Part shown: in pieces, positions 1 through 6,269 of the stretch
How the letters are laid out: each line of letters starts with the position of its first letter
How positions within the stretch are numbered: the first letter of the stretch is position 1
Origin: CAYRZL01 sp964428795
Lineage (GTDB): Bacteria > Bacillota > Clostridia > Lachnospirales > Lachnospiraceae
NCBI GenBank assembly: GCA_964428795.1
Contig: CAYRZL010000104.1
Span: 1 to 8,282, forward strand
Reading direction: 5' to 3'
DNA length: 8,282 nt
Program-made: the position numbers and the translations under genes
Notes under the pieces: model-generated
Told to the model about the DNA's origin: nothing
The model's input: the letters and a program-made list of their open reading frames with translations, nothing else
Databases searched by the model: none

Positions 1-241
1 CGGTGATGTGAGCGCTGTTGTTCTCGGACAGCGTATGTTTGGTTCTCTGGACAGTTTTACAATTATGGCAATCCCGCTGTTTATGCTATCAGGAAATCTG
101 ATGTCTGCCGGAGGTATCTCAAAGAGACTTACGGACTTCTGCGATGCAGTTTTGGGATGGCTGCCGGGCGGAATGGGAGTGGTTTCGATATTCGCCTGCA
201 AGCTTAAATTTGGATTTTTTAATGTGTGCCGTTTTCAATGA
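1..241 (+). pseudogene. Truncated TRAP transporter large permease (DctM-like), 5' end outside window
   Basis: The frame is open from the left edge to a TGA at 239-241, giving about 79 visible residues. The stretch QRMFGSLDSFTIMAIPLFML, followed by SGNLM, GGISKRL and GWLPGGMG, is the conserved N-terminal region of the DctM/SiaM large membrane subunit of TRAP transporters. These proteins take up organic acids such as C4-dicarboxylates or sialic acid using the sodium gradient, together with a periplasmic or lipoprotein-type binding protein and a small DctQ subunit. Similarity stops after VVSIFAC (about base 199), where family members continue into a methionine/phenylalanine and small-residue-rich membrane segment. 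Here an unrelated 13-residue tail leads to a stop. A full DctM has roughly 430 residues, so about three quarters of the gene is missing. No continuation is visible in the other frames before 320. I infer a decayed gene or deletion junction; an assembly join is also possible. Confidence 0.75.
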
Positions 242-282
242 TGTTCTTTTATGTGTTTGCTATAATGCCTGGAAAACAGAAA

Positions 283-313
283 CGGGCTGGAAATCAGCTT
301 TATTTCCAGCCCG
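283..313 (-). terminator. Rho-independent terminator of the NCS2 permease gene
   Basis: A perfect 12-bp inverted repeat (283-294 pairs with 302-313, arm CGGGCTGGAAAT) encloses a 7-nt loop. Read on the minus strand it lies 6 nt after the TGA of the permease gene (320-322) and is followed by the T-rich tail TTTCTGTTTT. On the plus strand the stem has no immediate T-run, so the signal acts mainly on transcripts from the right. It also separates the permease gene from the truncated DctM fragment that converges on it. Confidence 0.85.
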
Positions 314-319
314 CAGATA

Positions 320-1666
320 TCAATGCTTTTTTCTCAATATAATATGTTCCAGCAAAATAGATATGATCAGTCCCATGATCAGTCCGTTTGAAACAATATA
401 CCGAAGCATCTGAGGCAATGTCATGAATGAGGCAGTATCCAGGAACATAATTCCGGCACCGATCATAAAAGAGATGCCTACAATAAAACCTTCCCGGTTG
501 CTGAATTGTACTTTTTTGTATTCCCGGATACCCTGCTCCAGCATCAGGGCAAATACGATCATCATTGCAGAATAGCCGACAGCAGGCGGTATGGCTGCAA
601 AAAAAGTACACACCGGCGCAATTACGCCCAGTATCATCATAAAGACACCACCAAGGATAAAAGGACCTCTTGCTGCCACACGGGTCAGTTTTGTTGTGCT
701 CGGTGCGGAGGCAAAGGGTACGAATCCCGTAACAGGAAAAATACCGCACAGAGCAGCAGTGATTCCGAACCAGAGGGTGCTGCGCTTGATAATTTGGGGT
801 GAATTTGGGCGATTCAACAGCTCAGACATACCATTGATGCTGGTGGCAAAATTTGAGATCAATACAAATTCTCCGATCAGGCAGGTGATGATCACGCTCG
901 GATCAACGGTGGGAGTACCCCAGGCAAAGGCTTCCGGGACAGCGATAAATCCTTTTCCTGAGGATATAAATTCCGGGGAAATATGCAGTGCATAGGCAAG
1001 TACCCATCCGCAGACAACGCCGATCAATGTGGCGATGGATTGAATAAATCCTTTTGTTTTTAAATTGATGATCACAATGATCACAGTGGTTACTAAAAAT
1101 ACAATTAAAAATTTGGGTTGAATCGTTTCGTAACCGGAAGAAATTCCGGTTGCTCCTTTGATGACGGTAGCACTCATCTGCAGGACCATCAATATCAGGA
1201 ACGTACCGTTTACGATAGGATTAAATATTTTTAATATTTTCTGCATCAATCCGGTAAGACCGATAATAATTACGAGCACTCCGGCACAGATCATACCGAG
1301 CTCCATGTCTGTTCGAAGTACAGCAAGATCTTTTCCGAATGCGCTGGCAGCGCCTGCCAGTATGATCAAAAGTCCCATCCAAAGTCCGGCAGGACCATCA
1401 ATGATCGGAAACCGATGTCCAAATAATGCCTGTAGAATAGAAACACCGCCGCTCAGGAGAAAAGTCCTCTGCAGCATCTGTGCAATCTCAGCCTGGTCCA
1501 GTCCAAGATATACACCGATAATAACAGGCATAATAGCGCTTCCGGCAAGAAAATATATCAGATATTGAATCCCGTATACTGTACATTGCCCGGCAGGTAC
1601 TTTGTCCTCCAGTCCGTAAAGCATTCCGTTTTCATCCGGTGTCAACACCTTTTTTCTGTTACTCAT
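320..1666 (-). CDS. NCS2-family nucleobase (xanthine/uracil-type) permease
   Basis: This 448-residue integral membrane protein fits the NCS2 (nucleobase:cation symporter 2) family in length and in its pattern of about 14 hydrophobic segments. Such proteins import uracil, xanthine, uric acid or related bases using the proton or sodium gradient. Family features seen are the first-membrane-segment motif GIQYLIYFLAG (32-42), the re-entrant region FPIIDGPAGLWMG (86-98), the helix with Glu266 (about 259-280), and LTRVAARGPFILGG (327-340) followed by an IPPAVG turn (359-364). Several signature residues differ: Tyr35 replaces the usual His, and the Glu-Asn-x-Gly before TRV aligns with Ser-Ala-Pro-Ser (320-323). 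The substrate therefore cannot be assigned. The ATG is preceded by AAGGAG at 1677-1682 with 10 nt spacing. The gene lies 57 nt after the ClC gene and is probably co-transcribed with it, ending at the hairpin 283-313. No purine riboswitch is visible upstream. Confidence 0.85.
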   Translation of the reverse strand: MSNRKKVLTPDENGMLYGLEDKVPAGQCTVYGIQYLIYFLAGSAIMPVIIGVYLGLDQAEIAQMLQRTFLLSGGVSILQALFGHRFPIIDGPAGLWMGLLIILAGAASAFGKDLAVLRTDMELGMICAGVLVIIIGLTGLMQKILKIFNPIVNGTFLILMVLQMSATVIKGATGISSGYETIQPKFLIVFLVTTVIIVIINLKTKGFIQSIATLIGVVCGWVLAYALHISPEFISSGKGFIAVPEAFAWGTPTVDPSVIITCLIGEFVLISNFATSINGMSELLNRPNSPQIIKRSTLWFGITAALCGIFPVTGFVPFASAPSTTKLTRVAARGPFILGGVFMMILGVIAPVCTFFAAIPPAVGYSAMMIVFALMLEQGIREYKKVQFSNREGFIVGISFMIGAGIMFLDTASFMTLPQMLRYIVSNGLIMGLIISILLEHIILRKKH

Positions 1667-1676
1667 TTCTCAATAC

Positions 1677-1718
1677 TCCTTTGTACTTTTTATATCATAA
1701 ATTCTGACAGAGTCAGAA
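1677..1718 (-). promoter_or_regulatory. Intergenic inverted repeat and RBS ahead of the NCS2 permease
   Basis: The 57-nt gap between the two minus-strand genes contains a perfect palindrome, TTCTGAC-AGA-GTCAGAA (1702-1718), then a TATGAT box (minus strand, 1694-1699) and the Shine-Dalgarno AAGGAG (1677-1682). The hairpin lacks a proper T-run, so it would at best attenuate read-through from the ClC gene. Its size and symmetry also suit a repressor operator over a weak internal promoter. No convincing -35 box is found 16-18 nt upstream of TATGAT. The RBS is solid; the operator or attenuator role is inference. Confidence 0.4.
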
Positions 1719-1723
1719 CATGA

Positions 1724-2983
1724 TTAGTGTGTTTTTCTGTTGATGTATTCCGTCTTATATTTGGAATAAATGATTTTTTGACTGCTGTATAATCCATAAT
1801 ATCCCGAAGTCAGGTAGCTCAGGGCAATAGCGATCAGATAGTAGGGCATTCCCTCAAATCCAAACAATTCAAAACAGATGAGCAGTGATGTGATGGGGCT
1901 GTTTGTGACGCCGCAAAAGACTGCACCCATACCGACCGCTGTACAAAGCTGCGGGGACAGTCCGATGAGATTTCCAAACATGCATCCGAAGGTTGCACCT
2001 ATAAAAAAGGTGGGGACGATCTCACCGCCTTTATAGCCTGCGCCAAGTGTTAATGCAGTAAAGAGCATTTTCAGCAGAAAGGCATAGGGAACGACTGAGC
2101 CCTCGGAAAAACAGTGTTCGATCACATGCATGCCGGTACCGTTGTAATCATTGGTCCGTACTAACAGGGTAAGCCCGATCACCAGAAGTCCGCCTATCAC
2201 AACACGAAGATACGGGTTTTTAAAAAATTTACGGTAAGCTGCTCCGGTTTGATGCAGAATAATACAAAACAGCATACTTATCAGACCGCATAATACAGCT
2301 AATATACCAATGAAAACCGCATTTTTTATACCGAAAGCAGGCACTGCATCCAACAGAAAAGATTCATGATGGATGCCGAATGCAAGTGCGATTCCCCGGG
2401 CAATCAGAGATGCTATGACACAGGGAACAAGAGCGGAGTAATGCATGATACCCACGCTGACCACCTCCATGGAAAAGATGGCTGCAGCGAGAGGGGTTCC
2501 GAACACAGCGGAGAAGGCGCCGCTCATACCGCACATGATCATAATGTGTGTATCGCTCTCATTAAAACGGAATAGCTTTCCAAGTGAATTGCCAATGCTT
2601 CCGCCAAGCTGCAGGGCGGCTCCTTCACGCCCGGCGGAACCGCCGAACAGATGAGTGACCAGTGTGGATACAAAGATCAGGGGAGCCATGCGCAGAGGCA
2701 GGTTCTCATTGGAATGAATGGCAGCAAGCACCAGATTGGTGCCGCTGTCTTTTTCGTTGTGCAGCAAACGATAGCTTCCTACAATAAAAAGACCTCCCAG
2801 AGGAAGCAGAAAGATCAGCCAGTTATGGGCCATCCTTGTGGAGGTGCACAGATCCATACAGTAAAAAAAGGCTGTGCCTACAAATCCCATAATGACTCCG
2901 GCTATAATAGCAAAAAGAATCCATTTGGCGGAATCCTTTGTACTTTTCATGAAATGAAGAAAATGATTTTTTAATCCAAGCAT
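1724..2983 (-). CDS. ClC-family chloride channel / anion transporter
   Basis: This 419-residue membrane protein has the typical ClC core of about 430-470 residues, without C-terminal CBS domains. ClC proteins move chloride or other anions, as channels or proton-coupled antiporters. Visible family motifs are GGSAGREGAAL (114-124) with the external gating glutamate at Glu120, a glycine/alanine-rich segment ending in FSMEVV (170-175), GYKGGEIVPTFFIGATFG (316-333), matching the GGxxxP motif, and a paired tyrosine GMPYYL near the C-terminus. The helix-D motif GSGIP is degenerate (DSGTN, 79-83), and the position usually Glu203 in exchangers seems to be Val174. The ATG at 2983 is chosen because AAAGGA lies 7 nt upstream. 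A longer reading from a TTG at 3037 would run through this RBS and the repeat around it, and has no RBS of its own. It is the first gene of the minus-strand pair and reads from the divergent promoter at 3043-3071. Anion specificity, including fluoride, is undetermined; no fluoride riboswitch is seen upstream. Confidence 0.88.
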   Translation of the reverse strand: MLGLKNHFLHFMKSTKDSAKWILFAIIAGVIMGFVGTAFFYCMDLCTSTRMAHNWLIFLLPLGGLFIVGSYRLLHNEKDSGTNLVLAAIHSNENLPLRMAPLIFVSTLVTHLFGGSAGREGAALQLGGSIGNSLGKLFRFNESDTHIMIMCGMSGAFSAVFGTPLAAAIFSMEVVSVGIMHYSALVPCVIASLIARGIALAFGIHHESFLLDAVPAFGIKNAVFIGILAVLCGLISMLFCIILHQTGAAYRKFFKNPYLRVVIGGLLVIGLTLLVRTNDYNGTGMHVIEHCFSEGSVVPYAFLLKMLFTALTLGAGYKGGEIVPTFFIGATFGCMFGNLIGLSPQLCTAVGMGAVFCGVTNSPITSLLICFELFGFEGMPYYLIAIALSYLTSGYYGLYSSQKIIYSKYKTEYINRKTH

Positions 2984-2985
2984 CG

Positions 2986-3014
2986 TATATTCCTTTGTTT
3001 TTATATTCCTTTGT
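2986..3014 (-). repeat. Tandem 13-bp repeat carrying the RBS of the ClC gene
   Basis: On the minus strand the 13-mer ACAAAGGAATATA occurs twice (2986-2998 and 3002-3014) with a 16-nt period. Each copy contains a Shine-Dalgarno-like AAAGGA. Only the copy next to the gene is correctly spaced from a start codon, the ATG at 2983. The upstream copy has no ATG, GTG or TTG at a usable distance. The duplication may be a recent slippage event or a ribosome standby site. Confidence 0.6.
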
Positions 3015-3021
3015 CTTTTAT

Positions 3022-3050
3022 TTGCAAGTGATAGCAAAATCGTATATACT
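3022..3050 (+). promoter_or_regulatory. Sigma-70-type promoter of the three-gene operon
   Basis: TTGCAA (3022-3027) is separated by 17 nt from TATACT (3045-3050). A second TATACT follows at 3051-3056. The expected transcription start is near 3057, giving a leader of about 63 nt that is A-rich and shows no riboswitch or attenuator hairpin. No other good promoter is visible ahead of the operon. Confidence 0.6.
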
Positions 3051-3071
3051 TATACTATATGTTGTTGTAAA
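3043..3071 (-). promoter_or_regulatory. Divergent sigma-70-type promoter of the ClC/NCS2 gene pair
   Basis: Read on the minus strand, TTTACA (3066-3071) is followed after 17 nt by TATATA (3043-3048). The expected start is near 3036, giving a leader of about 53 nt. The -10 box overlaps that of the plus-strand promoter by four bases, so the two promoters occupy the same melting region. Confidence 0.5.
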
Positions 3072-3119
3072 GAAAAAATCAAGAATACAGTTTATGAAAA
3101 CGAAAAAGCAGGTGTCAGT

Positions 3120-6100
3120 GTGCGAAAGAAAATTCAGGATCTGGTTAAGGGAAGATTTGAATATGAGAAACCGGAAGTCATACTTCCCTATGAAGAGTTT
3201 AAGTTTAAAGTATTGGAAAATGATATATTCAGAGGAGAGATATGGATAAAGAGTGCCAACGATTGTACCATTCGCGGCAATGTGGTATCTGATAACAACA
3301 GCATCCGTATTTTGAACCAGCAGTTTGAGGGAAAGAAGGTTACGATTTCCTTTGAATATCAGAGCCCATCCATGAAGGAGGGAATGACAGACAAGGGACG
3401 TTTTATTTTTACTACAAATGGCGGCGAGTATGTGATTCCGTTTACGGTCAGTGCATCCAGATATTATTACGGAACCAGTATCGGAAGTATAAAGACGCTG
3501 AATGATTTTGTAAATCTTGCAAAGCTGAACTGGAAAGAGGCATTACAGATTTTCGGTTCCAGACATTTTCTGAATATATTTCATGGGGGAGAGGAAAAAT
3601 GGAGGCTTCTCTATGAAGGTTTGTGCCGCAATGGAATCTCTTCTCATGCAATGGAAGAATTTCTGATCGGAACAGGGAAAAAACAGCGTAATACGTTTAT
3701 GATGGAAGAGCAGGAGAGAAACTTTGAGTTTGTAAAGCAGCCGGTTTCCGATATGCTCAATGTAAGAAAGAGCCAGTGGGGATTTCTAAAGCTGCATATA
3801 AGCTGTGATGCGGATTTCATTCGATTAGATCAGCATACACTTTCCATGGAGGATTTTAACGGAAAACATGCTTATATTTCTTATAAAATTTTGCCCCGTT
3901 ATCTTCATGCCGGAAAGAATACTGCGTTGATTACAGTATCAAGTACCTTTGAATCCTGTCAGTGTGTTATCACTGTGTACAGAGAAAGTAAAAAAGAAAT
4001 TGATCTTGAGAAAATTCACGGAGAAATATACGAACAAAGTCTACTGATGGAAGAATATATGGACTTTTGTCTCGGAAAATCCCGTAAGGAGACATGGATC
4101 AATAAAAGTTTAGATTATCTGGAACAATTTACATGCAGACACCCGGAAAATAAATGGTATCCGCTGTACCGTATCCAGCTTCTCATTGCGGCAGATAAAA
4201 AGGAAGAGGCAAATCGACTTCTTGAGACGATCAAAAGTGAATGCAACGATAAACGATCCGGAATATGGGGTTACATCCTGTATCTGTCTGCGCTCCTTTA
4301 TCCCGATGGAGATTTTGTAAAAGAGCAGACGATGAAGATTCGGGAGTTGTTCTTTAGAGATCAGGATGATGCGATGCTGTTCTGGATGCTGTTGTATCTC
4401 GATGAAAGCTTTGCCAGAAATAAAACAAGAAAATATAATACGCTGCGTAACTATATGGAGCGCGGACATTACAGCCCTGCTTTTTACATAGAAGCATACC
4501 GTCTGCTGGAATATTTTCCTGAAATTGCAGAAAATCCCGGTAACTTTGAATATCGTCTGTTCTATTGGGCGGCGAAGAGAAAGATCTTGAGTGTTCCGCT
4601 GGCACAGTTGATCATTCGCGAGGCAGAAAAAAAGAATATATTTGATCCGAAATTCTACTATCTTCTGGTACGCTGTACAAAAATATTAAAGACAGATGCG
4701 GCAATCCGCAGTATTTGTGTATATCTGATCAAAACGCAGAAAATCGGTCCGGCATATTTTGGATGGTTTCAGAAGGGTATTGCTGCGGATCTTCGGATTG
4801 CGGGACTGTACGAAGCATATCTCATGTCATGGCGAAAATCGGACGGAGAGCTTCCGATGCCGGTACTGAAATATTTTGAGTTAAATACGACGCTTCCTTC
4901 CAGTCAGAAGGCAATTCTGTATTCTTATGTGGCACGAAACAAAGAGCGTCTTGCGCAGGAGTGGGATTACTATATGAAGTCTGTACTTTCCTTTGCGGAG
5001 GATGAGCTTAAGAAAGGACATATGAGTGAGGATCTTGCTGTATTATATGCAGCATATAAACAGCATGTTGGACAGGATCAGTTTGATGCAGTAAAAGGAG
5101 ATATCGAATCCTTCTACAAGATAAGCTGCCCGGTGGAGAAATTTACCAATGCAGCTGTGCTTCAACAGGAAAACCGTCTCGGTCAGTTGGTAAATTTAAG
5201 CGGACGAAGCGCTTATGTACGTCTGTTTTTGGACCCTTATGTCATTTTATTTGAAGATATCAACGGGTATCGCTATGTATCAGACGGTCTGTGCAGAGTA
5301 AAGCAGATGATACCCGGAAGAGAACTGGTTCATCTTTATGAGACACTGGAAGCCGCAGAGCAGGCGGATACACAGGATGTACCGAAACTGTCATTGAACG
5401 AGCAGTTAAACGCATCCCGCTGTACGATTCAGGAGATGGAGGATCTGATTGAGAAAGCACGTAAAAATGGTATCGATACCATGGCTTTTGAAGAACAGCT
5501 TCTGATGCGTATGCTGTATTCGGAGCAATTTTCAAGAAATCATTTGCAAATGTTCGGGCGGCTGTACAGATACGGGGAGAATCAGAACCTCAAAAAGGCG
5601 TTTATTTCCTGGTACTCCTGGATATATCTTTGCCATGAGAGAGTGATTCCAGAGGAAATCTTTAAATACATTGCAGCCTGCATGGAAAGCTCAGATGAAG
5701 TAAATGAATTTTGTGAAATGGCGTGGTTGAAATATGCATCTCACAAGCGGTATTTTTCAGATACAGAGGAACGTCTGGTAAACAGGCTTCTGGAAAAATA
5801 TCTTTCTCAGGGTGTTTATATGGACTTTTACCATGAATTTCCGGAAAATCTGCAAAGGAAATATCAGATTTATGATATGGAAATCATACAGTATACAGGA
5901 AAGCCAAAGCAGTCTGTCGTATTCCGGTATGAGATGGAGGATACGCTTCACACATACCGGGCAGAACAGTCAATGAAGGAAGTATTGCCGGGGATTTACA
6001 TGTTCCATACAAAGCTGTTTGCTGACGAAATGCTGCGGGGTGATATTCTGTCTTATGATGAGAAGGGAGACAGTGTAATATGTGATACGGTTACGCTTTC

Positions 6101-6257
6101 CTGCAGGGATTGCGAAGAGAAGGATATATCCAGATATGGACGTTTAAATCAGGCAATTAAGGATATCACCAGTACAAAGGGTACAATGAACCTGTCCTCC
6201 CTGGAGGAGTATGCAAAACTGGATGATCTGACAGAACAGTTATTTCAAAAACTGTAG
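3120..6257 (+). CDS. DUF5717-like large cytosolic protein (Ig-like modules plus helical solenoid)
   Basis: This 1045-residue protein matches in pattern the DUF5717 family of Clostridia, which has no known function. The family name is recalled, not searched. It has no signal peptide or membrane segment. Residues about 23-110 and 218-287 look like two related Ig-like beta domains, each running from a Gly-containing strand through an F-x-G-K turn to a final V/ITV strand. A conserved-looking helical link, SIGSIKTLNDFVNLAKLNWK (120-139), lies between them. Residues about 300-680 form a long helical, TPR-like solenoid. A short beta stretch follows (about 683-735), then helices to about 910, a C-terminal beta domain (915-995) and a helical tail. 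Translation starts at GTG 3120 with a modest AGGTG site 5 nt upstream; no in-frame start lies further upstream. The architecture suggests a scaffold or client-binding protein. It is the first gene of the operon, with the actin-like partner 12 nt downstream. No catalytic motif is recognised. Confidence 0.8.
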   Translation: MRKKIQDLVKGRFEYEKPEVILPYEEFKFKVLENDIFRGEIWIKSANDCTIRGNVVSDNNSIRILNQQFEGKKVTISFEYQSPSMKEGMTDKGRFIFTTNGGEYVIPFTVSASRYYYGTSIGSIKTLNDFVNLAKLNWKEALQIFGSRHFLNIFHGGEEKWRLLYEGLCRNGISSHAMEEFLIGTGKKQRNTFMMEEQERNFEFVKQPVSDMLNVRKSQWGFLKLHISCDADFIRLDQHTLSMEDFNGKHAYISYKILPRYLHAGKNTALITVSSTFESCQCVITVYRESKKEIDLEKIHGEIYEQSLLMEEYMDFCLGKSRKETWINKSLDYLEQFTCRHPENKWYPLYRIQLLIAADKKEEANRLLETIKSECNDKRSGIWGYILYLSALLYPDGDFVKEQTMKIRELFFRDQDDAMLFWMLLYLDESFARNKTRKYNTLRNYMERGHYSPAFYIEAYRLLEYFPEIAENPGNFEYRLFYWAAKRKILSVPLAQLIIREAEKKNIFDPKFYYLLVRCTKILKTDAAIRSICVYLIKTQKIGPAYFGWFQKGIAADLRIAGLYEAYLMSWRKSDGELPMPVLKYFELNTTLPSSQKAILYSYVARNKERLAQEWDYYMKSVLSFAEDELKKGHMSEDLAVLYAAYKQHVGQDQFDAVKGDIESFYKISCPVEKFTNAAVLQQENRLGQLVNLSGRSAYVRLFLDPYVILFEDINGYRYVSDGLCRVKQMIPGRELVHLYETLEAAEQADTQDVPKLSLNEQLNASRCTIQEMEDLIEKARKNGIDTMAFEEQLLMRMLYSEQFSRNHLQMFGRLYRYGENQNLKKAFISWYSWIYLCHERVIPEEIFKYIAACMESSDEVNEFCEMAWLKYASHKRYFSDTEERLVNRLLEKYLSQGVYMDFYHEFPENLQRKYQIYDMEIIQYTGKPKQSVVFRYEMEDTLHTYRAEQSMKEVLPGIYMFHTKLFADEMLRGDILSYDEKGDSVICDTVTLSCRDCEEKDISRYGRLNQAIKDITSTKGTMNLSSLEEYAKLDDLTEQLFQKL

Positions 6258-6269
6258 AGGGATAAAAGA

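Noticed and set aside
242..282. Remnant of the DctM C-terminus after the break
   Set aside because: The other frames give short hydrophobic/Cys-rich peptides interrupted by stops, with no match to the DctM C-terminal pattern.
591..1568. Open frames on the plus strand opposite the NCS2 permease gene
   Set aside because: They have low-complexity, Pro/Ile/Thr-rich translations, no RBS, and lie wholly antisense to a gene with clear family motifs.
2366..2974. Plus-strand open frames opposite the ClC gene
   Set aside because: Their translations are rich in His, Cys and Gln without domain character, they have no RBS, and the opposite strand encodes conserved ClC motifs.
2984..3119. Fluoride or purine riboswitch in the divergent region
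   Set aside because: The region is short and AT-rich, without the conserved stems or loop sequences of either class, and is fully accounted for by two promoters and RBSs.
3094..3249. ATG at 3094 as a leader peptide or alternative start for the large protein
   Set aside because: It is out of frame with the large gene and has no Shine-Dalgarno site. The frame overlaps the true N-terminus, which fits the family pattern from GTG 3120.
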